Origin: Planctomycetia bacterium
GTDB lineage: Bacteria; Planctomycetota; UBA1135; GCA-002686595
NCBI GenBank assembly: GCA_005789645.1
Contig: SXXH01000215.1
Location: forward strand, 1-36,923
Reading direction: 5' to 3'
Length of the DNA: 36,923 bases
The notes beneath the pieces are model-generated. The model did no database searches and had not been told where the DNA came from. It saw only the letters and a list, made by a program, of their open reading frames with translations. A program made the translations under genes and the position numbers. Of this stretch, positions 9,357 through 19,044 are shown piece by piece; the stretch's first letter is position 1; every line of letters begins with the position of its first letter.

Positions 9357-10715
9357 ATGAAGCACCTCGCGTTCCAGTCCTTGGCCGCCACGACCCTCGT
9401 CGGCCTCGCCTCCGCACAAGGCATCCCGGCGTTCTACCTGTCCGAGTTGGCCATCGACATCCCCGGCACCGACCAGTCCCAGGAGTTCGTCGAGATCCGC
9501 GGACCGGCCAACACGCAGATGACGGATTGGTACCTCTTGACGGTCGACGGCGATGGCGGCGCCAGCGGCGTGGTCGACCAGTCGATCCCCTTGTCGGGCT
9601 TCACCACGGGCTCGAACGGCCTGCTCTTGATCCGCGACGACATCAGCGTGCTCAGCCCGGCGCCGGACGCGGCCACCGCGGTGTACGTGCAAGACTTCGC
9701 GCCGGACATCGAGAACGGCACGAACACCTACATCCTCGGCTACTTGGCGCCGGGTGGCGCGGCGCCCGTCATCGGCACGGACCTCGACCTGAACAACGAC
9801 GGCACGCTCGATGTCACCTTGGCGAGCTTCGGCTTCATCCACTTCGACGGCTTCGGCCTCGTCGAGAGCGACATCATCAACGTCAACAACAGCTACGCCG
9901 ACGACTTGGGTTTCACGGTCATCGGCCCCTTCACCACGCCGGCCTTCACGCCCGATGGCGTGCACCGCATCTTCAACGCGGACGGCACGCCGTGCTCGTG
10001 GGCGGGCGGCGACTTCGTCGGCGTCAACCCGGGCGGTCCGTACGACTTCGACTTCGCCACGGGCGAGGTGTTCGGCTTCGACATCCACGGCTTGACCGCC
10101 GTGCAGGTCAACCCCGGCTCCTTCAACACCCTGCCCGACGCGGATGGCGACGGGATCGCCAACGGCTGCGACAACTGCCCCAATGTCGCCAACCCCGACC
10201 AGGCCGATGGCGACAACGACGGACTCGGCGACGCCTGCACCGCCATCGCCGGCTTCTGCTTCGGCGATGGTTCGGGCACCGCTTGCCCGTGCGGCAACGC
10301 TTCGGCGGTGGGTGCCGGCGCTGGTTGCCTCAACTCGCTCGGCTCGGCCGGCCTGCTTGCCGGCAGCGGCATCCCGAGCATCACGGGCGACACCGTGGCG
10401 CTGTCGGGCAGCGGCATGCCCAACAGCTCGGCGCTGTACTTCCAAGGCACGCTGCGCCAATCGGGCGGCGCCGGTGCGCTGTTCGGTGATGGCCTGCGCT
10501 GCGCGGGCGGTTCGGTCGTGCGTCTCGGCACCGCGCTGAACGTCGCGGGATCGTCGAGCTATCCGTCGGCCGGACAACCCTCGGTGTCGACCAAGGGCTT
10601 GGTCCTCGCGCCGGGCACCCGCACCTACCAGGTATGGTACCGCAACTCGGCCCCGTTCTGCACCTCGAGCACCTTCAACCTCACCAACGGCGTCGAGGTT
10701 GTCTGGAATCCTTGA
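9357..10715 (+). CDS. Exported lamin-tail-domain protein with thrombospondin type-3 repeat and the same C-terminal module
   Basis: Signal peptide MKHLAFQSLAATTLVGLASAQG; FYLSELAIDIPGTDQSQEFVEIRGPA (lamin-tail-like); NGCDNCPNVANPDQADGDNDGLGDAC (TSP3); C-terminus FGDGLRCAGGSVVRLG...FNLTNGVEVVWNP. Confidence 0.75.
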   Translation: MKHLAFQSLAATTLVGLASAQGIPAFYLSELAIDIPGTDQSQEFVEIRGPANTQMTDWYLLTVDGDGGASGVVDQSIPLSGFTTGSNGLLLIRDDISVLSPAPDAATAVYVQDFAPDIENGTNTYILGYLAPGGAAPVIGTDLDLNNDGTLDVTLASFGFIHFDGFGLVESDIINVNNSYADDLGFTVIGPFTTPAFTPDGVHRIFNADGTPCSWAGGDFVGVNPGGPYDFDFATGEVFGFDIHGLTAVQVNPGSFNTLPDADGDGIANGCDNCPNVANPDQADGDNDGLGDACTAIAGFCFGDGSGTACPCGNASAVGAGAGCLNSLGSAGLLAGSGIPSITGDTVALSGSGMPNSSALYFQGTLRQSGGAGALFGDGLRCAGGSVVRLGTALNVAGSSSYPSAGQPSVSTKGLVLAPGTRTYQVWYRNSAPFCTSSTFNLTNGVEVVWNP

Positions 10716-10751
10716 CAGTCTTGGCTGGTTGAACACGAAGGCGGGCCGACC

Positions 10752-11693
10752 TTGATCCCGAGCACCAAGTCGGCTCGTCGCCTGCACGGGGGCGTCCGCG
10801 GATTCGCGGGCGCCCTCGCCTGCATCGTCCTGGCGTTGGCGACGGTGGCCGGTGCCTGCGCGCAGGTCGAGTCCCGGCGGCGCGGCGATCCGTGGCGCGA
10901 CGAGGCCCGCTTCGGCATCGCGCTGGCGGCGCGGCCCTTGGTGGTCGCGCACCGCGGCAGCAGCGGGAATTGGCCGGAGAACACGGTTCCGGCCTTGCTG
11001 GCCGGCGTGCGCGAGGGCGCCGATCTGCACGAGTTCGACACCTTCGAGTCCGCCGAGGGCGTGCCCTATCTCATGCACGACCGCACACTCGACCGCACCA
11101 CGGATGCCGACGAGCGCTTGGGGCGCGCCGCAGTCGCCGCGACAGGCGCCGAGTTGGAATTTCTTGGGGTGCTCGACGCCGGAGCCTGGAAGGGGCCCCC
11201 GCACCGAGGCGTGCGAGTGCCGACGCTCGAGGAGGCCTTGAACGCGTTGGGCCCGGGCCAGACGGCCATGATCGAACGCAAGGACGGGCGTCCCGAGCCG
11301 ATCCTCGCGCTGCTGGACCGCATGGGGCGCATGGAGTTCGATGTCCTGCAGAGCTTCGACTGGGCTTGGCTGGCCGAGGTCCGCGCCTTGGAGCCGCGAG
11401 TCCAATTGGGCGCGCTGGGCTCGGGGCCGATCGACGCCCAAGTGTTGGCGAAGCTCGAGGCTCTGGATGTCGACTTCGTGCATTGGAAGCACTCCGACTT
11501 GGATGCGCGCGTCGTGGGCGAACTGCGCGCGCGCGGTTGGGTCGTGGGCGCCTACACCATCGACGATCCCACGCGGCAAACGGAACTGGCGGCGATGGGC
11601 GTCGACTTCCTGACGACCAACGAGCCAGGAGCCTTGGTGGCCCGCCAAGGCGCCGGGTCGGTTCTGCGTTCCACGCCCGCCAGCGCTCGCTGA
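10752..11693 (+). CDS. Glycerophosphodiester phosphodiesterase family protein
   Basis: VAHRGSSGNWPENTVPALLAGVREGADLHEFDTFESAEGVPYLMHDRTLDRTTD, classic GDPD signature; signal peptide. Confidence 0.9.
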   Translation: MIPSTKSARRLHGGVRGFAGALACIVLALATVAGACAQVESRRRGDPWRDEARFGIALAARPLVVAHRGSSGNWPENTVPALLAGVREGADLHEFDTFESAEGVPYLMHDRTLDRTTDADERLGRAAVAATGAELEFLGVLDAGAWKGPPHRGVRVPTLEEALNALGPGQTAMIERKDGRPEPILALLDRMGRMEFDVLQSFDWAWLAEVRALEPRVQLGALGSGPIDAQVLAKLEALDVDFVHWKHSDLDARVVGELRARGWVVGAYTIDDPTRQTELAAMGVDFLTTNEPGALVARQGAGSVLRSTPASAR

Positions 11694-11867
11694 GATGGCT
11701 TGAGCCGTTCGCGTCGCGAGCACGCAAGTGCCCGTCCAGAAGAGGCTTGGGATTGCACTGGCGTGCCCGTGTCCCCAGAATCTCAAGAACCCTGATGGGT
11801 TCGGCCCCGACTTGCGCCTCCACATTGGAGGACGCGCGCCAAGGGACCACCCGCAGACCATCACGAC

Positions 11868-13307
11868 ATGCAACGCGCCCTCCACCTCTTGTTCCTCGCC
11901 GCGCTCTCCCTCTGGCAGGTTGCTTGCGGCTCCACGCTGACCTCCTATCCGCGCCAGTCCCAGAAGGTCTATGGCCTCTACGCGACGGGCCAGTTCGACC
12001 AAGCGGCCACCGAGATCGCCAGCAAGTCCTACGACGGCAAGCGCGAGAGCATCGACGCCGTGCTGTGGTTGCTCGAGGAGGGCAAGATCCTGCACGCGGC
12101 CGGGCGCTTCGAGGAGAGCAACGTCGTCTTCTCGAAGGCCGAGGCGAGGATCAACGAGTTCAAGGCCAAGGCGGTCATCAGCGCCAGCGAGTTGGGCTCG
12201 GAGGCGGCCTCGACGGTCACCAACCCCAACGCCATTCCGTACGCGGGGCGTTGGCAGGACCGCATCTTGCTGCACACCTACAAGGCCCTGAACTACATGG
12301 GCCTGTGCGACTGGGAGGGCGCAGCGGTCGAAGCGCGCCTCGCGTACGAAGCGCAGCGCGACGCGCGCGAGGCCTACGCGTCCGACATCGAGTCCGCCGG
12401 GCAGGACGCGGAGACGCAGCAAGCCAAATCGGCGGTCGAGAGCGCCGAGAACCAAGAGAAGCTCGCCTCCGAGTACGGCGACGTGAAGTCGTACTTGACG
12501 CCGGCCTACGCGAACTTCTCGAACCCCTACACCTCGTATGTCTCGGCAGTGGCGCGCAGCATCGACGGCGATCCGGGCGAGGCGCTGGTCGATCTGCGCG
12601 ATGTGGCCGCGATGGTGCCCGAGGCGACGATCGTCGGCGAGCACGCCAAGGCCTTGGACGAGCGGCCGGCGCAGACGGTGGCGAACACGCTCTATGTGTT
12701 CTTCGAGTCCGGGCCGGGTCCGCAGATGGTCGAGGCCAAGCTGGCGGTCTTCGTGCCCAAGATCGGCTACGTGGCGTTGGCCCTGCCCAAGGTGTCGCCG
12801 CAGCTCGTCGCGCCCTCGCGCATCGTCGTGCGCGCCAAGGACGGTCGCGTGCTCGCCACGAGCGAGCCGCTCGCCTGCGCGGACAACATGGCGATGGCCG
12901 AGTTCGACGCGAACTGGGGCAAGACCATGCTGCGCACGATCACCAGCACGGTCGCCAAGGCGATCTTGACCTACCAACTGCAGAAGGAGCACGGCACCGC
13001 CGGCTTGATCCTCGGCAGCCTGTACAGCGCGATCATGTCGAACGCGGATCTGCGCTCTTGGCGCACCGTGGGCAAGCAGTTCCAAGTCGCTTGCGCGGAT
13101 CTCTCCCTTGGTCGCGATGTCGAGGTGTGCCTCGCCGACAGCCAAGGGAACGTGATCGCCGTGCGCCATTTGCCCTTGCCCGCCTCCGGTCCCGCCGTGG
13201 TGCTCGCCACGAGCGTCATGCCAGGCCATCTCGAGGCGCATGTCGCCGCGAAGCCCAAGCCCAAGCCCGAACCCACGCCGCAGGCGGAGGCGTCCGCGGC
13301 TCCGTGA
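11868..13307 (+). CDS. COG3014-like lipoprotein
   Basis: Lipobox WQVACG; TPR-like YATGQFDQAATEI...; gene order with ycfL/lpoB. Confidence 0.7.
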   Translation: MQRALHLLFLAALSLWQVACGSTLTSYPRQSQKVYGLYATGQFDQAATEIASKSYDGKRESIDAVLWLLEEGKILHAAGRFEESNVVFSKAEARINEFKAKAVISASELGSEAASTVTNPNAIPYAGRWQDRILLHTYKALNYMGLCDWEGAAVEARLAYEAQRDAREAYASDIESAGQDAETQQAKSAVESAENQEKLASEYGDVKSYLTPAYANFSNPYTSYVSAVARSIDGDPGEALVDLRDVAAMVPEATIVGEHAKALDERPAQTVANTLYVFFESGPGPQMVEAKLAVFVPKIGYVALALPKVSPQLVAPSRIVVRAKDGRVLATSEPLACADNMAMAEFDANWGKTMLRTITSTVAKAILTYQLQKEHGTAGLILGSLYSAIMSNADLRSWRTVGKQFQVACADLSLGRDVEVCLADSQGNVIAVRHLPLPASGPAVVLATSVMPGHLEAHVAAKPKPKPEPTPQAEASAAP

Positions 13308-13365
13308 CCTGCCGCCATCCGCGGCGCACGATCCACCAAGTCCCGACCCCCGAACCAAGCATCCC

Positions 13366-13758
13366 ATGAAGAACCTCCTCTGCATCGCGGTCCTGGCCAT
13401 CGCTTCGGCCTGCCAAGCATCCAACACCACGCCGTCCGCCATCGAGCGCGATCCCAACCTCGCCAAGGTGCTCTATGTCGGCGAGGTCTCGCTGATGCCG
13501 AGCGCCGAGTCCATCGTCATGTCCAACGCCAACGGCCTGCTCGCCGTGCAGGCGCGCCTCAAGAACGGCCAGCCGCACGAGCGCAAGCTCGAGTACCAGT
13601 GGGAATGGCTCGACGAGCGTGGCGTCGTCGTGTCGAGCACCAGCACGATCTGGATCCCGATCGCCATCCGCCCCGGCGAGCTCGCCAGCGTGCAAGGCAC
13701 CGCCCCCACGCCGGACTGCGTCGACTTCCGACTCAAGCTCAGCAAGCTCCCGAACTGA
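13366..13758 (+). CDS. ycfL: YcfL family (DUF1425) lipoprotein
   Basis: Lipobox-like ASACQ; LKNGQPHERKLEYQWEWLDERGVVV, typical YcfL beta-sandwich pattern; between COG3014-like and lpoB. Confidence 0.75.
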   Translation: MKNLLCIAVLAIASACQASNTTPSAIERDPNLAKVLYVGEVSLMPSAESIVMSNANGLLAVQARLKNGQPHERKLEYQWEWLDERGVVVSSTSTIWIPIAIRPGELASVQGTAPTPDCVDFRLKLSKLPN

Positions 13759-13838
13759 CCAGCGCCCGTAGTAACCTGCCGCCATCCAAGCAACGGCCAG
13801 GCAAGACGCCGGCCGCACCCCGAGCAAATCCCCGAAAC

Positions 13839-14453
13839 ATGAACACCAAGCTCTTCACCCTCGCATTCTGCTGCCTGCCCCTCGTCGCTTCCTGCGGCTC
13901 GCCCGCCAAGCGCGTCGATCCGTCGGGCAACGCCGGACTGACCACCACCGACGATGTGAACTTCAAGGACTGGCAGGTCGCCGCCGCCTCGATGGTCGAG
14001 TCGCTCAAGAACGACCCCGTCATGGCGCCGTACAACGTCGACAACCGCGCGATCATGATGGTCAGCAAGGTCAAGAACAACACTGGCGTGCATCTCGACA
14101 CGAACCTGTTGACCGACAAGATCCGCATCGACTTGCGCAAGAGCGGCAAGGTGCTGACGACGACCGCCGTCGGCGCGGGTGGCAAGGCCGAGGAGGAAGC
14201 CTCGGCGCAGGTGCGCGAGCTCAAGGACGATCCGATGTTCGACAGCTCGACCGTCCAGCAGGACGGCACCGCCGTGGCGCCCAAGTTCGCGCTCGGCGGA
14301 ATCATCACGCAGATCAAGACCAAGACCGGGCGCGACAAGGAGTCGTACTTCAACTTCAAGTTGACGCTTACCGACCTGAAGACCGGCCTCGCCGTCTGGG
14401 AAGACGAGAAGGAAGTGGTCAAGCAGGAAACCCGACCGCTGATCGGCGGCTGA
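13839..14453 (+). CDS. lpoB: Penicillin-binding protein activator LpoB
   Basis: Lipobox VASCG; LTTTDDVNFKDWQVAAASMVESLKNDP...NRAIMMVSKVKNNTGVHLDTNLLTDKIRIDLRKSGKV...FALGGIITQI, LpoB/YcfM signature. Confidence 0.85.
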   Translation: MNTKLFTLAFCCLPLVASCGSPAKRVDPSGNAGLTTTDDVNFKDWQVAAASMVESLKNDPVMAPYNVDNRAIMMVSKVKNNTGVHLDTNLLTDKIRIDLRKSGKVLTTTAVGAGGKAEEEASAQVRELKDDPMFDSSTVQQDGTAVAPKFALGGIITQIKTKTGRDKESYFNFKLTLTDLKTGLAVWEDEKEVVKQETRPLIGG

Positions 14454-14470
14454 CAACCAGAGGAAGCACC

Positions 14471-16969
14471 ATGATTCGCACGCTCATCGCCTTGTTCATC
14501 CTGTGCAGCGCCAACGCGTGGGCGCAGGAAGCCGGTGCCACGGCCGCCGAAAGGGCCGCGTCCCGCTACCCCGATCTCAAGAAGCTCGCCTCCGGCGCGC
14601 TAGACGCCGAACGCGACGCCTGGCTCGCGGAGCAGGGCTTGAAGCTCGGGCCGGACAATCGCGATGGGCTGTGGATCTTGTGGGCGCAGGCTTCGATCGG
14701 CGCGCCGACCACGAGCGACGGTTGGGCCAAGGCGCGCCTCGCGGCCTTCGCGGAGGCGCGCATCAAGGCCGAGACGAACTACATCCGCGAGACGGCGGTG
14801 CGCATCGAGGTCGAGACGCTGCGCGACTACTTCGCCGACGATTCGCTGCGCGACCCGCGCAACCTCGAGTTGAAGGGCCACGACGAGCGCATCCGCGCGA
14901 AGGTCGCGCAGGTCGGCGAAGCGTTGCTGGACAAGGCCCTGCAGGACTTGGATGCCAAGCCGACTCCGGGCGCGAGCCTCGAGGACAAGCGCACGCTGCT
15001 CAAGAAGACGCTGCGTCGCGTCTCGTTCAAGCAGGCGGCCGGCCAGGTTGGTGGCATGCGCATCATGACCACCATGGAAGGCACCAGCGAGAACGGCGGC
15101 ACGAGCGTGGGCGTGATCCTCGCTTGGTCGCGCGACAATCAACGCCTCGCCGCCGCCATCGCCAGCGGACGCGGCATGTCCGATCCCAAGGGCGCGGCCG
15201 CGCAGAAGACGCTCGCCGAGCGCATCCCCAACGACTCCGAGGCGCTGTACGACCGCCTGGGCGTGCGCGTGCTCGTCGACGAGAAGGGTGATCGCGTGCT
15301 CGTCGGCTACGGCCAGGCGGCCCCGCTGGCGACGAGCAACATGAGCGAGGAACGCATGGAGCGCGTGCTCGAGGCGGCGCGCGAGCTGGCCTACGACGAC
15401 GCCCTCGCCAACATGGCCGACTTCCTCAACGCCACGCTGGTCTACCAGAGCCAGAGCGAGCGCTCGTCCGAGATCGAGGACTACACGGCCAAGTTCGTCC
15501 AGGACGGCGTCTCCTACGAAGAAGAAGGCGTGGTGCGCAACTTCGTGGACACCCTGCACGAGCAGGCCAAGCGCCGCGCCTTGGCCACGGCCAGGGGCTC
15601 GAACCGCTTCCTCGAATGGCAGGGCAACCACCCCGACCACGGACATCCGCTCGTCGGTTGCGTGGTCGTGTGGAGCCCCACGACCGCCAAGGCGGTTTCG
15701 GATGCGCAACGCGGTGGGGCGGCGGGCGGCACCCAAGGCTACGACGCCAAGGGCGCCACGCCCGGCGTACGCCGCAGTCGCGAAGATGACGGCGTTCCCC
15801 AAGGCGAGGGCGCGGTCGGAGGCGGCGGTTCCATCGGTTGCGAAGGCGTCGAGGCTGTGGGGGTCGGCTCCGATCGCGCCAGCGCGGTGCTGGAAGCGTT
15901 GCAGGAAGCCGTGCGCCAGGTGAACGGCGCGAAGGTCAGTTCCGACCGCGTGGTCTCGCTGAAGTTCGAGGATGCGGTGACGGACATGGCTTCGAGCTTC
16001 CGCTCGCAGTCGCTGTCGGCGCAGGACATCTCGGTGCGCACGTCGGGACTGGTCAGTTCGTACGAGGTGCTCGGCGAAACCCCCGAGCCGACCGGTGGCA
16101 AGGTGCGCGTGGTCGTGTGCGCCAAGGTCCCGCGCTTCGATCCCGGCAATCCGCGTCCTGGCGCGCGTCCCACGCTCGTCGTCCTGCCGCCCACAGCCGC
16201 GCGCAGCGTGTTCAAGGTCATGGGTGGCAACTACAACGCCATCGACGCGACGGCGGCCCTCGAGGCGGAGATGGGCCGCGACTTGCACAAGACGCGCTCC
16301 TTCACGCTGCTCGAGCGCGAACGCCTGCAGGCGATCGTAGGCGAGCAAGCGTTGATCGCCTCGTCGTTGGCCGACCTGCAGGAACAGGTCAAGCTCGGCC
16401 GGATGCTGGGCGCCGATTACCTGCTCGTGTCGAGCATCCAAGACCTGCATGCCGACCGCGAGGAGAAGACCATCCAGCTCACCGGCCGCAAGGTGGTCAA
16501 GCGCCACGGCACCGCCGTGATCGACTGGCGCCTGATCTCGGTCGCGACCGGGGAGGTGCGGGACACCGACCAGGTCTCGTTGTCGCTCGACGAGGAGTCC
16601 TTCGCGCAGTTGCAGGCGCGCAGCCCGGGCGCCCAAGTCGCGCCGACCATCTTGTCGGCCTGTTCGCAGCGCATGGCCGCCGACCTCGGCCGTCGTGCTT
16701 CGCCCATCGTCGTCGTGCACGTGGCCGGCGACGAGGTGTACTTGAACCGCGGCATGGGCGTCATCGCGCAAGGCGAGGAGTTCGATGTCTGGCGTCAAGG
16801 CCAGCAGCTCGTCGACCCGCAATCGGGGCGCAAGCTCGGCGGCGCCGACTCCAAGGTCGCGCTCGTGCGCGTGGTGCGCGTCGAAGGCGACTACTCGGTG
16901 GCGCGATTGGTCAGCGGCGCGGTGAAGGCCGAGGACGCCGGCGCCATCTGCCGGACGCCACGACCCTGA
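14471..16969 (+). CDS. Large periplasmic protein with CsgG-like C-terminal half
   Basis: Signal peptide MIRTLIALFILCSANAWAQ; C-terminal FTLLERERLQAIVGEQ...KLGRMLGADYLLVSSIQDL...VIDWRLISVATGEV resembles CsgG; N-terminal half unassigned. Confidence 0.65.
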   Translation: MIRTLIALFILCSANAWAQEAGATAAERAASRYPDLKKLASGALDAERDAWLAEQGLKLGPDNRDGLWILWAQASIGAPTTSDGWAKARLAAFAEARIKAETNYIRETAVRIEVETLRDYFADDSLRDPRNLELKGHDERIRAKVAQVGEALLDKALQDLDAKPTPGASLEDKRTLLKKTLRRVSFKQAAGQVGGMRIMTTMEGTSENGGTSVGVILAWSRDNQRLAAAIASGRGMSDPKGAAAQKTLAERIPNDSEALYDRLGVRVLVDEKGDRVLVGYGQAAPLATSNMSEERMERVLEAARELAYDDALANMADFLNATLVYQSQSERSSEIEDYTAKFVQDGVSYEEEGVVRNFVDTLHEQAKRRALATARGSNRFLEWQGNHPDHGHPLVGCVVVWSPTTAKAVSDAQRGGAAGGTQGYDAKGATPGVRRSREDDGVPQGEGAVGGGGSIGCEGVEAVGVGSDRASAVLEALQEAVRQVNGAKVSSDRVVSLKFEDAVTDMASSFRSQSLSAQDISVRTSGLVSSYEVLGETPEPTGGKVRVVVCAKVPRFDPGNPRPGARPTLVVLPPTAARSVFKVMGGNYNAIDATAALEAEMGRDLHKTRSFTLLERERLQAIVGEQALIASSLADLQEQVKLGRMLGADYLLVSSIQDLHADREEKTIQLTGRKVVKRHGTAVIDWRLISVATGEVRDTDQVSLSLDEESFAQLQARSPGAQVAPTILSACSQRMAADLGRRASPIVVVHVAGDEVYLNRGMGVIAQGEEFDVWRQGQQLVDPQSGRKLGGADSKVALVRVVRVEGDYSVARLVSGAVKAEDAGAICRTPRP

Positions 16970-16972
16970 GCT

Positions 16973-16997
16973 GGTCGGCGCTCGCTGCGCCAAGACC
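16973..16997. terminator. Hairpin between convergent CsgG-like gene and phoX
   Basis: GGTC GGCGC TCGCT GCGCC AA GACC. Confidence 0.5.
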
Positions 16998-17068
16998 GAC
17001 ATGGCTGCGCCTGATCCAAGAGGGTCGGCGCGGCCGTGCGCTTTCAGTGTCCTGCCTGGACGCGCTCC

Positions 17069-18967
17069 TCAACCGCCCAACACGCCGCCGTCGTGGCGAC
17101 GCAGCGCGACCACGGCGGAACGCGGCGGCAAGGCCGGGTCGTGGTCGGGGAAGCGGCTGGTGGGCGCGCCGTGGTGCACGCCGCGCGAGTTGCCTCGGGC
17201 GTCGGACTCGCCCGGATGCTGGACCGCCACGAAGAGCGTCGAGCCGTCCGGGGTGAAGCACGGGCCGCAGACTTCGGCGCCCACGGGCGCGGAGAAGAAG
17301 CGCTTGGTCAGCGCGCGGCCCTCGCCATCCACGTCGCAGGCCCACACGCCATCGGCGATGCCGACGCGCGCGCCGCCGTCGGAGGCGATCCACAAGCGTC
17401 CGCGCGGATCGAAGGTGCAGTTGTCGGGGCAGGTCAGCCAGCCACCCGCGTCGATGCCGGGGTGGTACTCGCCGGGCTGGTCGGCGTCGCGCGGATCGCC
17501 GCCGAGCAGGAAGACGTCCCACGCGTACCGTTCGGCCGCGTGCCGCGCGCGTCCTTGCGCATCGCGCGGCGGTTCGAGCTCCAATACGTGCCCGTGCTTG
17601 TTGCGCGCGCGCGGATTGGCGGCGTCTGCCGCCGCACGTCGCGTGTTGTTGGTCAGCATCGCGTACACCTTGCCCGTGCGTGGATTGGCTTCCACATCTT
17701 CGGGTCTGTCCATCGGCGTGGCGCCGACGAGCGTCGCCGCGGCGCGCGCTTCGATCAGCACATCGGCTTGCGACTCGAATCCGTTGCCGCCATCCAGCAG
17801 GCCGTGGCCATGCACCAGGGGCAGCCATTCGAGCGTCCCGTCTTCGTGGAAGCGGGCGACATGCAGGACCCCATCGTCGAGCAGGTCGCGATTCGCGGCG
17901 CGCAGGTTCGGGTTCCATGGACGCGCGCTGGTCCAGCGATAGATGTGCTCGTCTTCGTCGTCGTCGCCCATGTACACGACGACGCGTCCGTCGGGATCGA
18001 CCGCGCAAGTCGCGCCTTCGTGCTTGAACCGCCCGAGGGAAGTGCGCTTGACCGGTTCGAACGACGGATCGTGCGGGTCGTATTCGACCACCCAACCATG
18101 TCGATTGGCCTCGTTGAGCTCGCGCTCCAGCACGAATCGCTCGTGGTGCGCGGCCCAGGCGTACTCGAGCTCCGCGCCGACGCCCATGCGCTCGTGGTTG
18201 CGTTCCTCGCGCGTGCCGCGCGCCGATCCCGCGAAGACCTTGTTCACGTTCTCCTCGCACACGAGCACCGTGCCCCAAGGCGTGACGCCACCGGCGCAGT
18301 TGTTGAAGGTGCCCACCACGCGGGTGCCCGATGGATCCTCGCGCGTGCGCAAGCGCTGCGATCCCGCGGCCGGACCCGAGACGCGCAGCACGGTGTGCAA
18401 GGCGTCGAGCCTGCGATTCGACGCCGAGCCCGCCACGGGCTTCCACCGGCCATCGACCAGCACGATCTCGACCACGCTGTGGCCTTGGGCCGACATCTCG
18501 CAGTCCACCTGCGCGCGCGTGGCGCGGGACAGCACTTCGGCCTCGCCATCGAAGCCGGGCATCATCATGTGGAGGCGCGAACCTTCGTGGTTGGCGCACA
18601 ACAAGCCCCGCGTCGAGCTGTTCGAGCCCAGCGGCAACGGCACGAAGGCGAGGAAGTCGTTCTCCGTGCCGAATTGCAGGCGTTGGGACGCGGCCGTCTG
18701 CGCGCCGACATCGAAGGCGGGCGCACCCGGCAGCACCGCGTCGCCCCAGGCCAGCACGACCTGCGCCGAGTGCCCGGGGGCGACATGCATGCGGTCGTCC
18801 ACGCCGTGGCCGAGTCCTTCGAAGCGCAAGCTGGATGGGTCGGCTTGGCGCGGCGTGGCGCAACCAGCGGGCAGCGTGAAGGCGGCGGCCAACGCCGCGG
18901 ATCCGCGCAAGATGTCGCGTCGCGACAAGCGCGCGCGCGCCAGTTCGTCGAAGGGGCGGGGCTCCAT
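17069..18967 (-). CDS. phoX: PhoX-family (DUF839) phosphatase, Tat-exported
   Basis: Tat motif SRRDILRGSAALAAAF; TRGLLCANHEGS, GGVTPWGTVLVCEENVN, NEANRHGWVVEYDPHDPSFEPVKRTSLGRFKHEGATCAVDPDGRVVVYMGDDDEDEHIYRW, CPDNCTFDPRGRLWIASDG. The ORF extends further 5' but ATG at 18967 gives the Tat signal. Confidence 0.88.
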   Translation of the reverse strand: MEPRPFDELARARLSRRDILRGSAALAAAFTLPAGCATPRQADPSSLRFEGLGHGVDDRMHVAPGHSAQVVLAWGDAVLPGAPAFDVGAQTAASQRLQFGTENDFLAFVPLPLGSNSSTRGLLCANHEGSRLHMMMPGFDGEAEVLSRATRAQVDCEMSAQGHSVVEIVLVDGRWKPVAGSASNRRLDALHTVLRVSGPAAGSQRLRTREDPSGTRVVGTFNNCAGGVTPWGTVLVCEENVNKVFAGSARGTREERNHERMGVGAELEYAWAAHHERFVLERELNEANRHGWVVEYDPHDPSFEPVKRTSLGRFKHEGATCAVDPDGRVVVYMGDDDEDEHIYRWTSARPWNPNLRAANRDLLDDGVLHVARFHEDGTLEWLPLVHGHGLLDGGNGFESQADVLIEARAAATLVGATPMDRPEDVEANPRTGKVYAMLTNNTRRAAADAANPRARNKHGHVLELEPPRDAQGRARHAAERYAWDVFLLGGDPRDADQPGEYHPGIDAGGWLTCPDNCTFDPRGRLWIASDGGARVGIADGVWACDVDGEGRALTKRFFSAPVGAEVCGPCFTPDGSTLFVAVQHPGESDARGNSRGVHHGAPTSRFPDHDPALPPRSAVVALRRHDGGVLGG

Positions 18968-19044
18968 GACGAGGCACGATAACGCGCGTCCGGCCTCGCC
19001 GCGCGTGAAGCGACGATCAACCCCGCTCGCGATTGGGCGAAGCG

